DNA of 64,000 bases, taken from positions 310,001 to 374,000 of the forward strand of contig NZ_JAPEPI010000004.1 of assembly GCF_026340305.1 (NCBI RefSeq), in the 5' to 3' direction. Shown in pieces: positions 50,784 through 58,846 of this stretch; the first letter of the stretch is position 1, and the number at the start of each line of letters is the position of its first letter. The translations under genes and the position numbers were made by a program. Under the pieces are notes generated by a model. It did not search any database and was not told the origin of the DNA. It worked only from the letters and a program-made list of their open reading frames with translations. Source of the stretch: Streptomyces sp. NBC_01381 (GTDB taxonomy: Bacteria; Actinomycetota; Actinomycetes; Streptomycetales; Streptomycetaceae).

Positions 50784-51418
50784 TTCGGCCAGACCTGGAG
50801 CTGACGCCGCGGGAGCGGCTCGACGCGGCGCGCCAGGGCGCCGGGGCGGCGTCAGCGAGGTCAGCGCCGCCGCGACGGCGGTGGCGGCGAAGGCCGCGGG
50901 GAGGCCCTGGCGGTCGGCGAGCCGGCCGAGCAGCGCCGGCCGGTGATGGTGCCGAGGCCGAGCGCGAGGACGGTGGCCGTGAAGCCGGGCGTGGGGCGGT
51001 CGGGGAAGACCCGGTAGCTCCACACGGCGAGGAGGCCGGAACCCGCCATGAAGCAGGGCCCGTAGAGGAGCGCGGAGAGGAGGGCCGCGGGCAGGGAGAT
51101 GCCGGAGAAGTGGGTCGCGGTCAGCAGGGCCGCGGCCGCGGCGAGGCCCGCGAACAGGCCGCGGTGGACACGGCGAAGCCCGAACCGGTCGATGACGGGC
51201 CCGGTCAGGACGCCGACCGTGCCCGCCAAGCCGATCAGCGTCCAGAACAGCGGTGCGGTCACGGCGGAGCTCGTCCCCGCGTGGTCGGAGACGGCCTCGG
51301 CGGCGAAGGCCCAGTAGACGGCGCCGACAAGGCCGTAGGAGAAGGCGGTCGTGCACAGGGGGAGCGCGGGGCGGCGGGCGAGCCAGGCCAGGCCGCTGAC
51401 GGGCCGCGAGGTGGCCAC
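50730..51418 (-). pseudogene. 3' half of an MFS transporter gene with a frameshift
   Basis: The frame from 51418 encodes the second half of a YbfB/YjiJ-like MFS protein (LCTTAFSYGLVGAVYWAFAAEAVSDHAG, WTLIGLAGTVGVLTGPVIDRFGLR, GPCFMAGSGLLAVWSYRVFPDR). The first six membrane segments are missing. Near 50936 the frame shifts: GTITG is followed by RRCSAG in one frame, while PALLGRLADRQGLPAAFAATAV continues in the next, explained by one lost C in a CCC run. The 5' half would lie where the GlxA-type remnant now begins. Confidence 0.8.
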
Positions 51419-52013
51419 CCACTGGATGTACGCCGACGAACTGCGCCGCCGTCACCCGGAAGTGACGGTCGACGACCGAGCCCTCTACATCGATGACGGA
51501 TCCATCCTGACCAGCGCGGGCACGGCCGCCGCGATCGACCTGTGCCTGCACATCGTGCGCCGCGACCACGGCGCGGCAGTGGCGGCGGAGGTCGGCCGGC
51601 GGATGGTGGTGGCCCCGCACCGCGAGGGCGGCCAAGCCCAGTACGCCCGCCCCAGGACCGCCGCCGCGGCTCCGCCCGCTCCGGGGACGGGACTTGCGCC
51701 GGTCCTGGACTGGGCGCTCGCCCGGCTGCACGAGCCGCTGGCCATCGCCGATCTCGCGGGCCGAGCGGGCATGAGCGTACGCACCTTCGAACGGCACTTC
51801 GGCCGCGAGGCGGGCGCCACTCCGTTGCGGTGGCTCAACCAGCAGCGCGTCACCCACGCCCGCACCTTGCTGGAGACCACCGACCTGCCGGTCGACGCCG
51901 TCGCCGAACGCAGCGGCCTCGGCACGGGAGACGGCCTGCGGCAGCACTTCCACCGCCTGATGGGCACCACCCCGGCCGCCTACCGGCGCACCTACCGGGG
52001 CACACCCGGCTGA
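51402..52013 (+). pseudogene. 3' part of a GlxA-type AraC regulator gene
   Basis: The sequence begins in the middle of a DJ-1/PfpI-like sensor domain (GREVATHWMYADELRRRHPEV, LYIDDGSILTSAGTAAAIDLCLHIVRRDHG) and continues to a complete AraC HTH domain (RTFERHFGREAGATPLRWLNQQRVTHARTLLE). About 110 N-terminal residues are missing. An ATG at 51426 could still give a 195-aa protein with intact HTH. Its 3' end overlaps the convergent NCS1 gene by 22 bases. Confidence 0.8.
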
Positions 52014-53575
52014 CGGGCGTCCCGCCGCGCTTCCCCGCGAGCCGGGCCGCTCCCCGCGTCGGTGATCGGCGCGACGGGCGTGTCCGCGGCCCGCACCCAG
52101 CGCGGCCCGTCCGGCCCGTACACGGCACGGGGCTCCGGGAACGCCGCGAGCAGGAGGAGATAGACGATCGCCGCCACGGCCGCGCCCAAGGGCAGGCTGA
52201 TGTCGGTGCCGCCCGCGAGGTCGCCGAGCGGCCCGACGAACTGCCCGGGGATGTTGGTGAACAGCACGCCGGTCACCGCGCCGGTCCACCAGGCCGACAT
52301 GCCCCGCCAGTTCCAGCCGCGCGTGAACCAATAGCGCCCGCCGTGCCGGCGGCGGGTGAAGACCTGGAGCGCCTCGGGGTCGTACCAGCCGCGCCGGGTG
52401 ACATAGCCGAGCATCATGACGATCATCCACGGCACCGTGCAGGTGATGATCATCGTGGCGAAGGTGGAGATCGCCTGGACCAGATTGAAGCCGAATCGTC
52501 CTACGAAGATGAAGGCGATGGACAGCACGCCGATCAGGACGGTGGCGCGCACCCGGCTGAGCCTCGGGAAGACCGAGGAGAAGTCGAGCCCGGTGCCGTA
52601 CAGCGCGGTCGTCCCGGTCGACATGCCGCCGATCAGCGCGATCAGACAGACCGGCAGGAAGTACCAGCCGGGCGCGATCGCCAGCAGCCCGCCGACGAAA
52701 TTGGGGGCGGCCGGATCCAGATACTTCGGGGCCCGCTCGGCGATGATCGCCGCGGTCGCCAGGCCGAAGCCGAATGGCAGCACCGTGGCGAGCTGCGAGA
52801 GGAATGCCGCGCCCATCACCTTGCGGCGCGGCGTATCGGCCGGGATGTAGCGGGCCCAGTCGCCGAGGAACGCGCCGAAGGAGACCGGGTTGGACAGCAC
52901 GATCAGCGCGGCGCCGATGAAGGACGGCCAGTACAGGTCCTGGGTGGCCCGGTCGGCATCTGGGGTGAAGATTCCGGCGTACGAAGGATCGAAGTCACCG
53001 GCGAAGGCGAAGAGGCCCAGGACGAACAGCAGGGTCGCGGCGATGACGGCGACCTTGTTGACGAGCAGCATGAAGCGGAAGCCGTAGACGCACACGGCGA
53101 GCACAAGGACGGCGAAGACCGCGTACGCGCAGCCGTACGCGAGGTCGCTCTCCGGCACGCCGAGCAGCCGGTGCGCCCCGCCGATGAGCGCGTCGCCCGA
53201 ACTCCACACCGACAGCGAGAAGAACGCCACGGCGGTGAGCAGAGAGAGAAAGGATCCGACGATCCTGCCGTGCACCCCCAGATGCGCCGACGAGGAGACG
53301 GCGTTGTTCGTGCCGTTGCGCGGCCCGAAGACCGCCATCGGGGCAAGCAGCAGGGCGCCGGTGAGCAGCCCGAGCAGCATCGCCGCGAGCCCCTGCCAGA
53401 AGGAGAGCCCGAACAGGATGGGGAACGCGCCGAGCACACACGTGGCGAAGGTGTTCGCGCCACCGAACGCGAGCCGGAACAGATCGAGCGGCCCTGCGGT
53501 GCGATCCGCGTCCGGGATGCGCTCGACCCCGTGGGTCTCGACCTGAGTGACGGACGGCGGCGAATCCCTGGACAC
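51992..53575 (-). CDS. NCS1-family nucleobase-type permease
   Basis: 527 aa from the GTG at 53575 with GGGAG six bases upstream. The N-terminal signature VETHGVERIPDADRTAGPLDLFRLAFGGANTF is the NCS1 hallmark; about 12 membrane segments follow. It differs clearly from the permease at 13543 and lacks an adjacent catabolic gene, so the substrate (purine, pyrimidine, thiamine precursor or hydantoin) is open. Confidence 0.9.
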   Translation of the reverse strand: MSRDSPPSVTQVETHGVERIPDADRTAGPLDLFRLAFGGANTFATCVLGAFPILFGLSFWQGLAAMLLGLLTGALLLAPMAVFGPRNGTNNAVSSSAHLGVHGRIVGSFLSLLTAVAFFSLSVWSSGDALIGGAHRLLGVPESDLAYGCAYAVFAVLVLAVCVYGFRFMLLVNKVAVIAATLLFVLGLFAFAGDFDPSYAGIFTPDADRATQDLYWPSFIGAALIVLSNPVSFGAFLGDWARYIPADTPRRKVMGAAFLSQLATVLPFGFGLATAAIIAERAPKYLDPAAPNFVGGLLAIAPGWYFLPVCLIALIGGMSTGTTALYGTGLDFSSVFPRLSRVRATVLIGVLSIAFIFVGRFGFNLVQAISTFATMIITCTVPWMIVMMLGYVTRRGWYDPEALQVFTRRRHGGRYWFTRGWNWRGMSAWWTGAVTGVLFTNIPGQFVGPLGDLAGGTDISLPLGAAVAAIVYLLLLAAFPEPRAVYGPDGPRWVRAADTPVAPITDAGSGPARGEARRDARQPGVPR

Positions 53576-53792
53576 GGGCAGCTCCCTGGAGGACGGCAAC
53601 ACGGCGCGCGAGACGCGGTGTTGGAGGTGCAGGGAACGTAGACGCCGCGGGCCACACCGCACCAGTGCCGGATTCGCACTGCTCACGGCGGTGTGATGGA
53701 CGATTCGCACACTCAGCGGGCAGGGGCATCGCCCCGCGAAGCCGCCCCGCGAAGCCGCCCAGCGATTCCGCCCCGCGGACCCGCCGCCGGGA

Positions 53793-55271
53793 TCACCCGG
53801 CAGCAGAAGCCAGTTCGCGGACCACGGTCATGTCGTCGAAGGGCAGGAGCAGTTCGCCGACGATCTGGTAGGGCTCGCTGCCCTTGCCCGCGACCAGGAC
53901 GACATCGCCGGGACGCGCGGCGGACAGCGCGCACGCGATCGCCGCGCGACGGTCGGCCACGCGGTGGAAGGGCGTCGCGGTGGACGTCAGGCCGGGGACG
54001 ATCTGGTCCAGGATGCGCTCGGGGTCCTCGTCGCGCGGATTGTCCGTGGTCAGAACGCACAGGTCGGATTGACGGCCGGCGATCTCGCCCATCAGGGCAC
54101 GCTTGGTGGTGTCACGGTCGCCGCCGCAGCCGAAGACGGTGATCACCGACCCGGTGGCGAAACCGCGGATCGTGGCGAGGACCTTCTCCAACGAGTCGGG
54201 GGAGTGCGCGTAGTCGACGATCACACAGACGCCCCGCGAGGTGGTGAAGCGCTCCAGCCGGCCCGGAGTCGGCGGCATCCGGTCCAAGGCCTCGACAAGC
54301 GCCGGGAGTTCATGCCCGAGCAGATGGCACGCCGCGAGGGCGGCGAGCGCGTTGGACACCGAGAAGCGGCCCGGGACGGGGATCGCGGCAGGATATTTGC
54401 GCCCGTCGTGATGGAGGGTGAAGCGGCTGCCCACCGCGTCCACCACCAGATCGCTCGCCCGGTAGTCGGCCGGCGCGTCCAGGCCGTAGGTGGTCACCGC
54501 GCCCGGCATCAGGGCGAGGATCTCGGCGCTGACGGGGTCGTCGGCGTTGACCACCGCGCGGTCGCACAGCCCGCCGAACAGGCGCAGTTTGGCGTCCTTG
54601 TAGTGCGCCATGGTCCCGTGGTCGTCCAGGTGATCCTGGGTGAGATTGGTGAACACGCCGATGTCGACGGGCACATGGTCGAGCCGCCGCTGCACCAGGC
54701 CCATGGACGTGGCCTCAAGCACCGCGCAGGCCGTGTCCCGGTCACGCATGTGCCCGAGCAGGTAGTGGAGGTCCGGCGACTCCGGCGTGCTCAGCACCGA
54801 CCGCGGCATCGGGATCCGCTCCTGACCGATCCGGCTGCCCGAGGTGCCGATCACCCCCACCTTCGCGCCCTCCGCGAGGCGGAGAGCCGATTCGACCATG
54901 TACGAGACCGAGGTCTTGCCGTTCGTACCGGTGATCGCCACGACATCCATCGCATGCCCCGGCTCCCCGTAATAACGGGAGGCGGCGAGCGAGGCCGCGG
55001 CCCGCGTGTCGGCCACACGCACCACGCAAGCCTGCCCGGCCGCCCCGTCCTCCGGCGCCCCGCCGTCCTCGACAAGGACCGCCACCGCCCCTCGCTCCAG
55101 GGCCCGCGCGACACCCCCGGGCCCGCCCTCCTCGTGCCCGGGAACGGCGATGTACAGCGAACCGGACCCGACCTGCCCGGCGTCGAAAGTCATCCCCGCG
55201 GTGACCGGCACGCCCGGGTCACCGTGCAGAACGTCGTGGTCGTGCCCATGGAGCAGTGCGCTGAGCTTCAT
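53793..55271 (-). CDS. MurE-type Mur ligase outside the dcw cluster
   Basis: 492 aa from the ATG behind GAGGGGA. ATP-binding loop GTNGKTS (115-121), LEATSMGL, the carbamylated-Lys region HYKDAKLRLFGGL, NADDP and VIVDYAHSPDSLEKVL are all intact. The diamino-acid recognition loop reads DNPRDEDP, as in DAP-adding MurE enzymes. It would attach a diaminopimelate-like residue to UDP-MurNAc-dipeptide. None of the usual dcw neighbours (ftsI, murF, mraY) is here, so it is likely an additional copy with a special role. It is divergent from an AadA-like gene. Confidence 0.87.
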   Translation of the reverse strand: MKLSALLHGHDHDVLHGDPGVPVTAGMTFDAGQVGSGSLYIAVPGHEEGGPGGVARALERGAVAVLVEDGGAPEDGAAGQACVVRVADTRAAASLAASRYYGEPGHAMDVVAITGTNGKTSVSYMVESALRLAEGAKVGVIGTSGSRIGQERIPMPRSVLSTPESPDLHYLLGHMRDRDTACAVLEATSMGLVQRRLDHVPVDIGVFTNLTQDHLDDHGTMAHYKDAKLRLFGGLCDRAVVNADDPVSAEILALMPGAVTTYGLDAPADYRASDLVVDAVGSRFTLHHDGRKYPAAIPVPGRFSVSNALAALAACHLLGHELPALVEALDRMPPTPGRLERFTTSRGVCVIVDYAHSPDSLEKVLATIRGFATGSVITVFGCGGDRDTTKRALMGEIAGRQSDLCVLTTDNPRDEDPERILDQIVPGLTSTATPFHRVADRRAAIACALSAARPGDVVLVAGKGSEPYQIVGELLLPFDDMTVVRELASAAG

Positions 55272-55679
55272 ATCTGTCCCCTCGAAGGCGGCCGGCGGCA
55301 CGCCGCGCATGCCCGGCCCGACAAGCGAGGGCGAGGGCGACGGTGAGCCGGAATCCGCGGTGTGACGCGTTGGGCGAGCGGGCCCCGCAGGGGGATATCT
55401 GCGTGCGGGCCGAGGGCCGGGACGGCCGAGGATCGCTACCTGTGTGCCGCACGGCCGGCCGGTCGCGTCGGATGGGATCCGGGCCGTGGAGGGCTGACCA
55501 CAGGTGGCCGGGCGGAGCAGGGGCCTGCCCGACACCGCTTCAGTGTACGTGCGCCGCGGCTCGCCTCCGCCGTGTCGGAAACCCGCTGGTTCCGGGGCTC
55601 CCGCCCTTCCTACGATCACGACCGGTTCATCCGCCGATGCCACACAGCCCACTCCCGCCGCGCAAGGGAAAGGGCCGCA
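55272..55679. other. 408-base divergent gap between murE-like and aadA-like genes
   Basis: No convincing gene on either strand. TACGAT at 55611-55616 could be a -10 for the aadA-like gene. The GC-rich remainder shows no clear repeat. Confidence 0.5.
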
Positions 55680-56447
55680 GTGACCCAGACCGAGGACACC
55701 GTTCACCTGCTGCGCGAGACGCTCGGCGCGGACCTCGTCGGCGGCTACGTGTACGGCTCGGCCCGGCTGGGCGGGTTGCGCCCGTACAGCGACATCGATG
55801 TGTTCGCCGTCGTCGAGCGGCCCTTGTCGGTCCGGCAGCGGCGGCGGCTCGTCGAGGCGCTCCTCGACATCTCCGCCTGGCCGCCACGGGGTGAGACCGT
55901 GCGGCCCGTCGAGCTGACGATCGTCGTGCGGCGCGAGGTCAGCCCGTGGCGGTATCCGCCGCGGTGCGAGTTCCAGTACGGGGAGTGGCTGCGCGAGGAG
56001 TACGAGCGCGGGCGGCTGCCGTCGCCGGTGCCGAGCCCCGATCTCGCGCCCCTGATCACGATGGTGCTGATGGCCGGCACGCCCTTGGCCGGACCACCGC
56101 CGGGCGAGGTGCTGGCCCCTGTCCCGCGTGCGGACCTCACGCGCGCGTTGTCCGTCGGCGTACCGGAGCTCCTTGCGGACCTCGCGGCGGACACCCGCAA
56201 CGTCGTCCTCACGTTGGCCCGGATCTGGATGACCCTGGCGACCGGGACGATCACCTCCAAGGACGCCGCGGCGGGCTGGGCCCTCGCGCGGCTCCCGGAG
56301 GAACACCGGCCCGTGCTCGCCCACGTACGCGCCGTGTACGTCACGGGGGAGAGGGAGCGCTGGGGCGAACTCCAGCCGCTGGTGGGCCCCTGGGCCGCGT
56401 ACGTCACTGAAGTGATCGAGGAGCTGGCCGCGGCGGGCGCCGACTGA
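55680..56447 (+). CDS. AadA-like aminoglycoside nucleotidyltransferase
   Basis: 255 aa from the GTG at 55680 (AAGGG upstream). The nucleotidyltransferase site GSARLGGLRPYSDIDVF has Gly26-Ser27 and the metal-binding Asp38 and Asp40. The C-terminal helical domain (LADTRNVVLTLARIWMTLATGTITSKDAAAGWAL) matches ANT(3'')/ANT(9) enzymes, which adenylylate streptomycin or spectinomycin. Residues after the pocket are normal for the family, so it may confer such resistance; drug specificity cannot be read here. Confidence 0.85.
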   Translation: MTQTEDTVHLLRETLGADLVGGYVYGSARLGGLRPYSDIDVFAVVERPLSVRQRRRLVEALLDISAWPPRGETVRPVELTIVVRREVSPWRYPPRCEFQYGEWLREEYERGRLPSPVPSPDLAPLITMVLMAGTPLAGPPPGEVLAPVPRADLTRALSVGVPELLADLAADTRNVVLTLARIWMTLATGTITSKDAAAGWALARLPEEHRPVLAHVRAVYVTGERERWGELQPLVGPWAAYVTEVIEELAAAGAD

Positions 56448-56483
56448 CGCGCTGTCTTTCAACTGCCGTTATCCGGATGCCTC

Positions 56484-56519
56484 TTGACGTGAATCCGTCA
56501 CTCGGTATGGTCTAGGCCA
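56484..56519 (+). promoter_or_regulatory. Chitinase promoter with DasR-responsive element
   Basis: TTGACG (56484-56489), a 16-base spacer and TATGGT (56506-56511) form a vegetative-type promoter. TGGTCTAGGCCA (56508-56519) overlaps the -10 and differs by one base from the palindromic DasR site TGGTCTAGACCA. In Streptomyces, DasR represses chitin and GlcNAc genes until glucosamine-6-phosphate binds it. Confidence 0.8.
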
Positions 56520-56650
56520 ACGGCGGCAGGGATCATTCCGGATAGTCGCAGCTCCGGTGTGCCGGTGCGCTCCTCGCCGCTCAACCCCCCACCACACGGC
56601 GGTCGGCCGTGCCCCCGGCATGCCCCGGTCCGCCCAAGGAGTGATCGCTC

Positions 56651-57391
56651 ATGCGTCCTCGTGTACTCGCCGCCATGCTCACCGCGACGGCGTCCGCCGC
56701 CGCCCTCACCCTGCTGACCCTCGCCCCCAACGCCTCCGCCGAGAAGTCGGACGCCAAGGTGCGGGCCGCTGCGGAATTCATCGTCAGCGAGGCCCAGTTC
56801 AACCAGATGTTCCCGAACCGGAACTCCTTCTACACCTACAGCGGCCTCACGGACGCGCTCAGCGCCTATCCCGAGTTCACCGGGACCGGCAGCGACACCG
56901 TGCGCAAGCAGGAGGCCGCGGCCTTCCTGGCGAACGTCAGTCACGAGACGGGCGGCCTGGTCCACGTCGTCGAGCAGAACACCGCCAACTACCCCCACTA
57001 CTGCGACAGTTCACAGCCCTACGGCTGCCCGGCCGGCAACGACAAGTACTACGGCCGCGGCCCCATCCAGCTCAGCTGGAACTTCAACTACAAGGCGGCG
57101 GGCGACGCCCTGAAGATCGACCTCCTGAACAACCCCGACCTCGTCCAGAACGATCCGGCCGTGGCCTGGAAGACCGGCCTCTGGTACTGGAACACCCAGA
57201 ACGGCCCGGGGACGATGACGCCGCACAACGCCATGGTCAACGGTGCCGGCTTCGGCGAGACCATCCGCAGCATCAACGGCAGCCTGGAATGCAACGGACA
57301 GAACCCCGAGCAGGTGCAGAGCCGGATCAACAACTACACCCGGTTCGCCGACGTGCTCGGCGTCGACCCGGGTGGCAACCTGAGCTGCTGA
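56651..57391 (+). CDS. Secreted GH19 chitinase, catalytic domain only
   Basis: 246 aa, AAGGAG before the ATG. A signal peptide (LAAMLTATASAAALTLLTLAPNASA) precedes a single GH19 domain. FLANVSHETGGL has the catalytic Glu, the second acid lies in the region just after it (VVEQN), and YYGRGPIQLSWNFNY and AWKTGLWYWNTQ are substrate-cleft blocks. There is no chitin-binding module, as in the ChiG-type enzymes of Streptomyces. It hydrolyses chitin outside the cell, and a DasR site controls its promoter. Confidence 0.93.
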   Translation: MRPRVLAAMLTATASAAALTLLTLAPNASAEKSDAKVRAAAEFIVSEAQFNQMFPNRNSFYTYSGLTDALSAYPEFTGTGSDTVRKQEAAAFLANVSHETGGLVHVVEQNTANYPHYCDSSQPYGCPAGNDKYYGRGPIQLSWNFNYKAAGDALKIDLLNNPDLVQNDPAVAWKTGLWYWNTQNGPGTMTPHNAMVNGAGFGETIRSINGSLECNGQNPEQVQSRINNYTRFADVLGVDPGGNLSC

Positions 57392-57431
57392 CCCCCGGCG
57401 TCGTCGCGGTTCCCGCCGTCCGCAGTCCGCA

Positions 57432-57474
57432 GTCCGCCGCACCCGCTCGATCCGGTGCGGCGGACGGCGATTTT
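57432..57474 (+). terminator. Terminator of the chitinase gene
   Basis: GTCCGCCGCACC and GGTGCGGCGGAC form a perfect 12-bp stem (57432-57443, 57454-57465) with a 10-base loop, followed shortly by TTTT at 57471-57474. Confidence 0.8.
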
Positions 57475-57580
57475 CAGCCAAGGTTAGTGCAGCGCTCAAC
57501 AGGAGGCCAGGACAGGCTGGTTGGGCCGCCACGTGATCAATAGCCTGGTGCGCACCCCCTGTCACTGACCAAGGAGCTTC

Positions 57581-58807
57581 ATGTCCACCGCGCAGCAGAT
57601 CCCCGACATCCTCTCGCCGGAGTTCGCCGAGAACCCCTATCCGGCCTACCGGGCGATGCGGGAGAGCGCGCCGCTGCTGTGGCACGAGGCGACGCAGAGC
57701 TGGATCGTCTCGCGGTACGCGGATGTCGAGCGCGTGTTCAAGGACAAGACCTCGCAGTTCACCACCGACAACTACGACTGGCAGATCGAGCCGGTGCACG
57801 GCAAGACGATCCTCCAGCTCAGCGGCCGTGAGCACGCGGTGCGCCGGGCCCTGGTCGCACCCGCCTTCCGCGGCAGCGACCTCCAGGAGAAATTCCTGCC
57901 CGTCATCGAGCGCAACTCCCGCGAACTCATCGACGCCTTCCGGCACACCGGCACGGTGGACCTCGTCGCGGACTACGCAACGCGCTTCCCCGTCAACGTG
58001 ATCGCCGACATGCTCGGCCTGGACAAGGCCGACCACGCGCGCTTCCACGGCTGGTACACCACCGTCATCGCCTTCCTCGGCAACCTGGCGGGCGACCCGG
58101 ACGTCGCGGCGGCCGGCGAACGGACCCGCGTCGAGTTCGCCGAGTACATGTTCCCGATCATCCGGGAGCGCCGCGACAACCTCGGCGACGACCTGCTCTC
58201 CACGCTGTGCGCCGCCGAGGTCGACGGCGTACGCATGAGTGACGAGGACATCAAGGCGTTCTGCAGCCTGCTGCTCGCCGCCGGCGGCGAGACCACCGAC
58301 AAGGCGATCGCCAGCATCTTCGCCAACCTCCTGACGCACCCGGAGCAGTTGGCGGCCGTCCGCGAGGACCGCACGCTGATCGCCCGCGCCTTCGCCGAGA
58401 CGCTGCGCCACACGCCGCCCGTCCACATGATCATGCGTCAGTCGGCCACCGAGGTGGAGCTCACCGGCGGCACGATCCCCGCCGGGGCCACCGTCACCTG
58501 CCTGATCGGCTCGGCCAACCGCGACGAGCAGCGCTACGCGGAGCCGGACCGCTTCGACATCTTCCGCGACGACCTGACCACCACGACCGCGTTCTCCGCC
58601 GCCGCCGACCATCTCTCGTTCGCGCTCGGCCGGCACTTCTGCGTGGGCGCGCTGCTTGCCAAGGCCGAGGTCGAGACCGGCGTCGGCCAGCTCCTGGACG
58701 CGATGCCCGATGTGCGGCTCGCCGAGGGCTTCGACCCGGTCGAGCAAGGGGTGTTCACCCGGGGGCCGCAGTCCCTGCCGGTGCGGTTCACCCCTGTCAC
58801 CGCCTGA
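57581..58807 (+). CDS. Cytochrome P450
   Basis: 408 aa, AAGGAG four bases before the ATG. I-helix AAGGETTDKAI, ExxR as ETLR, heme loop FALGRHFCVGALLAKAE with Cys354. It is a soluble class I bacterial P450 that needs ferredoxin partners, none encoded nearby. The family (CYP number) cannot be set without a search. It is convergent with the CYP157-like gene of the conservon and separated from it by a strong hairpin. Confidence 0.9.
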   Translation: MSTAQQIPDILSPEFAENPYPAYRAMRESAPLLWHEATQSWIVSRYADVERVFKDKTSQFTTDNYDWQIEPVHGKTILQLSGREHAVRRALVAPAFRGSDLQEKFLPVIERNSRELIDAFRHTGTVDLVADYATRFPVNVIADMLGLDKADHARFHGWYTTVIAFLGNLAGDPDVAAAGERTRVEFAEYMFPIIRERRDNLGDDLLSTLCAAEVDGVRMSDEDIKAFCSLLLAAGGETTDKAIASIFANLLTHPEQLAAVREDRTLIARAFAETLRHTPPVHMIMRQSATEVELTGGTIPAGATVTCLIGSANRDEQRYAEPDRFDIFRDDLTTTTAFSAAADHLSFALGRHFCVGALLAKAEVETGVGQLLDAMPDVRLAEGFDPVEQGVFTRGPQSLPVRFTPVTA

Positions 58808-58814
58808 CCCCATG

Positions 58815-58838
58815 GGGGCGCCGCCCACGCGGCGCCCC
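58815..58838. terminator. Two-way terminator between convergent P450 genes
   Basis: GGGGCGCCGC-CCAC-GCGGCGCCCC is a perfect 10-bp stem with a 4-base loop placed between the two stops. Confidence 0.75.
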
Positions 58839-58846
58839 GCCACCTT

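Noticed and set aside
53720..53770. Short GC-rich direct repeats (GCCCCGCGAA) upstream of the NCS1 gene
   Set aside because: Two imperfect copies in very GC-rich DNA; too weak to separate from base composition.
56651..57391. Chitinase suspected to be truncated because it lacks a chitin-binding module
   Set aside because: Catalytic-domain-only GH19 enzymes are known in Streptomyces, and promoter, signal peptide and terminator are all intact.
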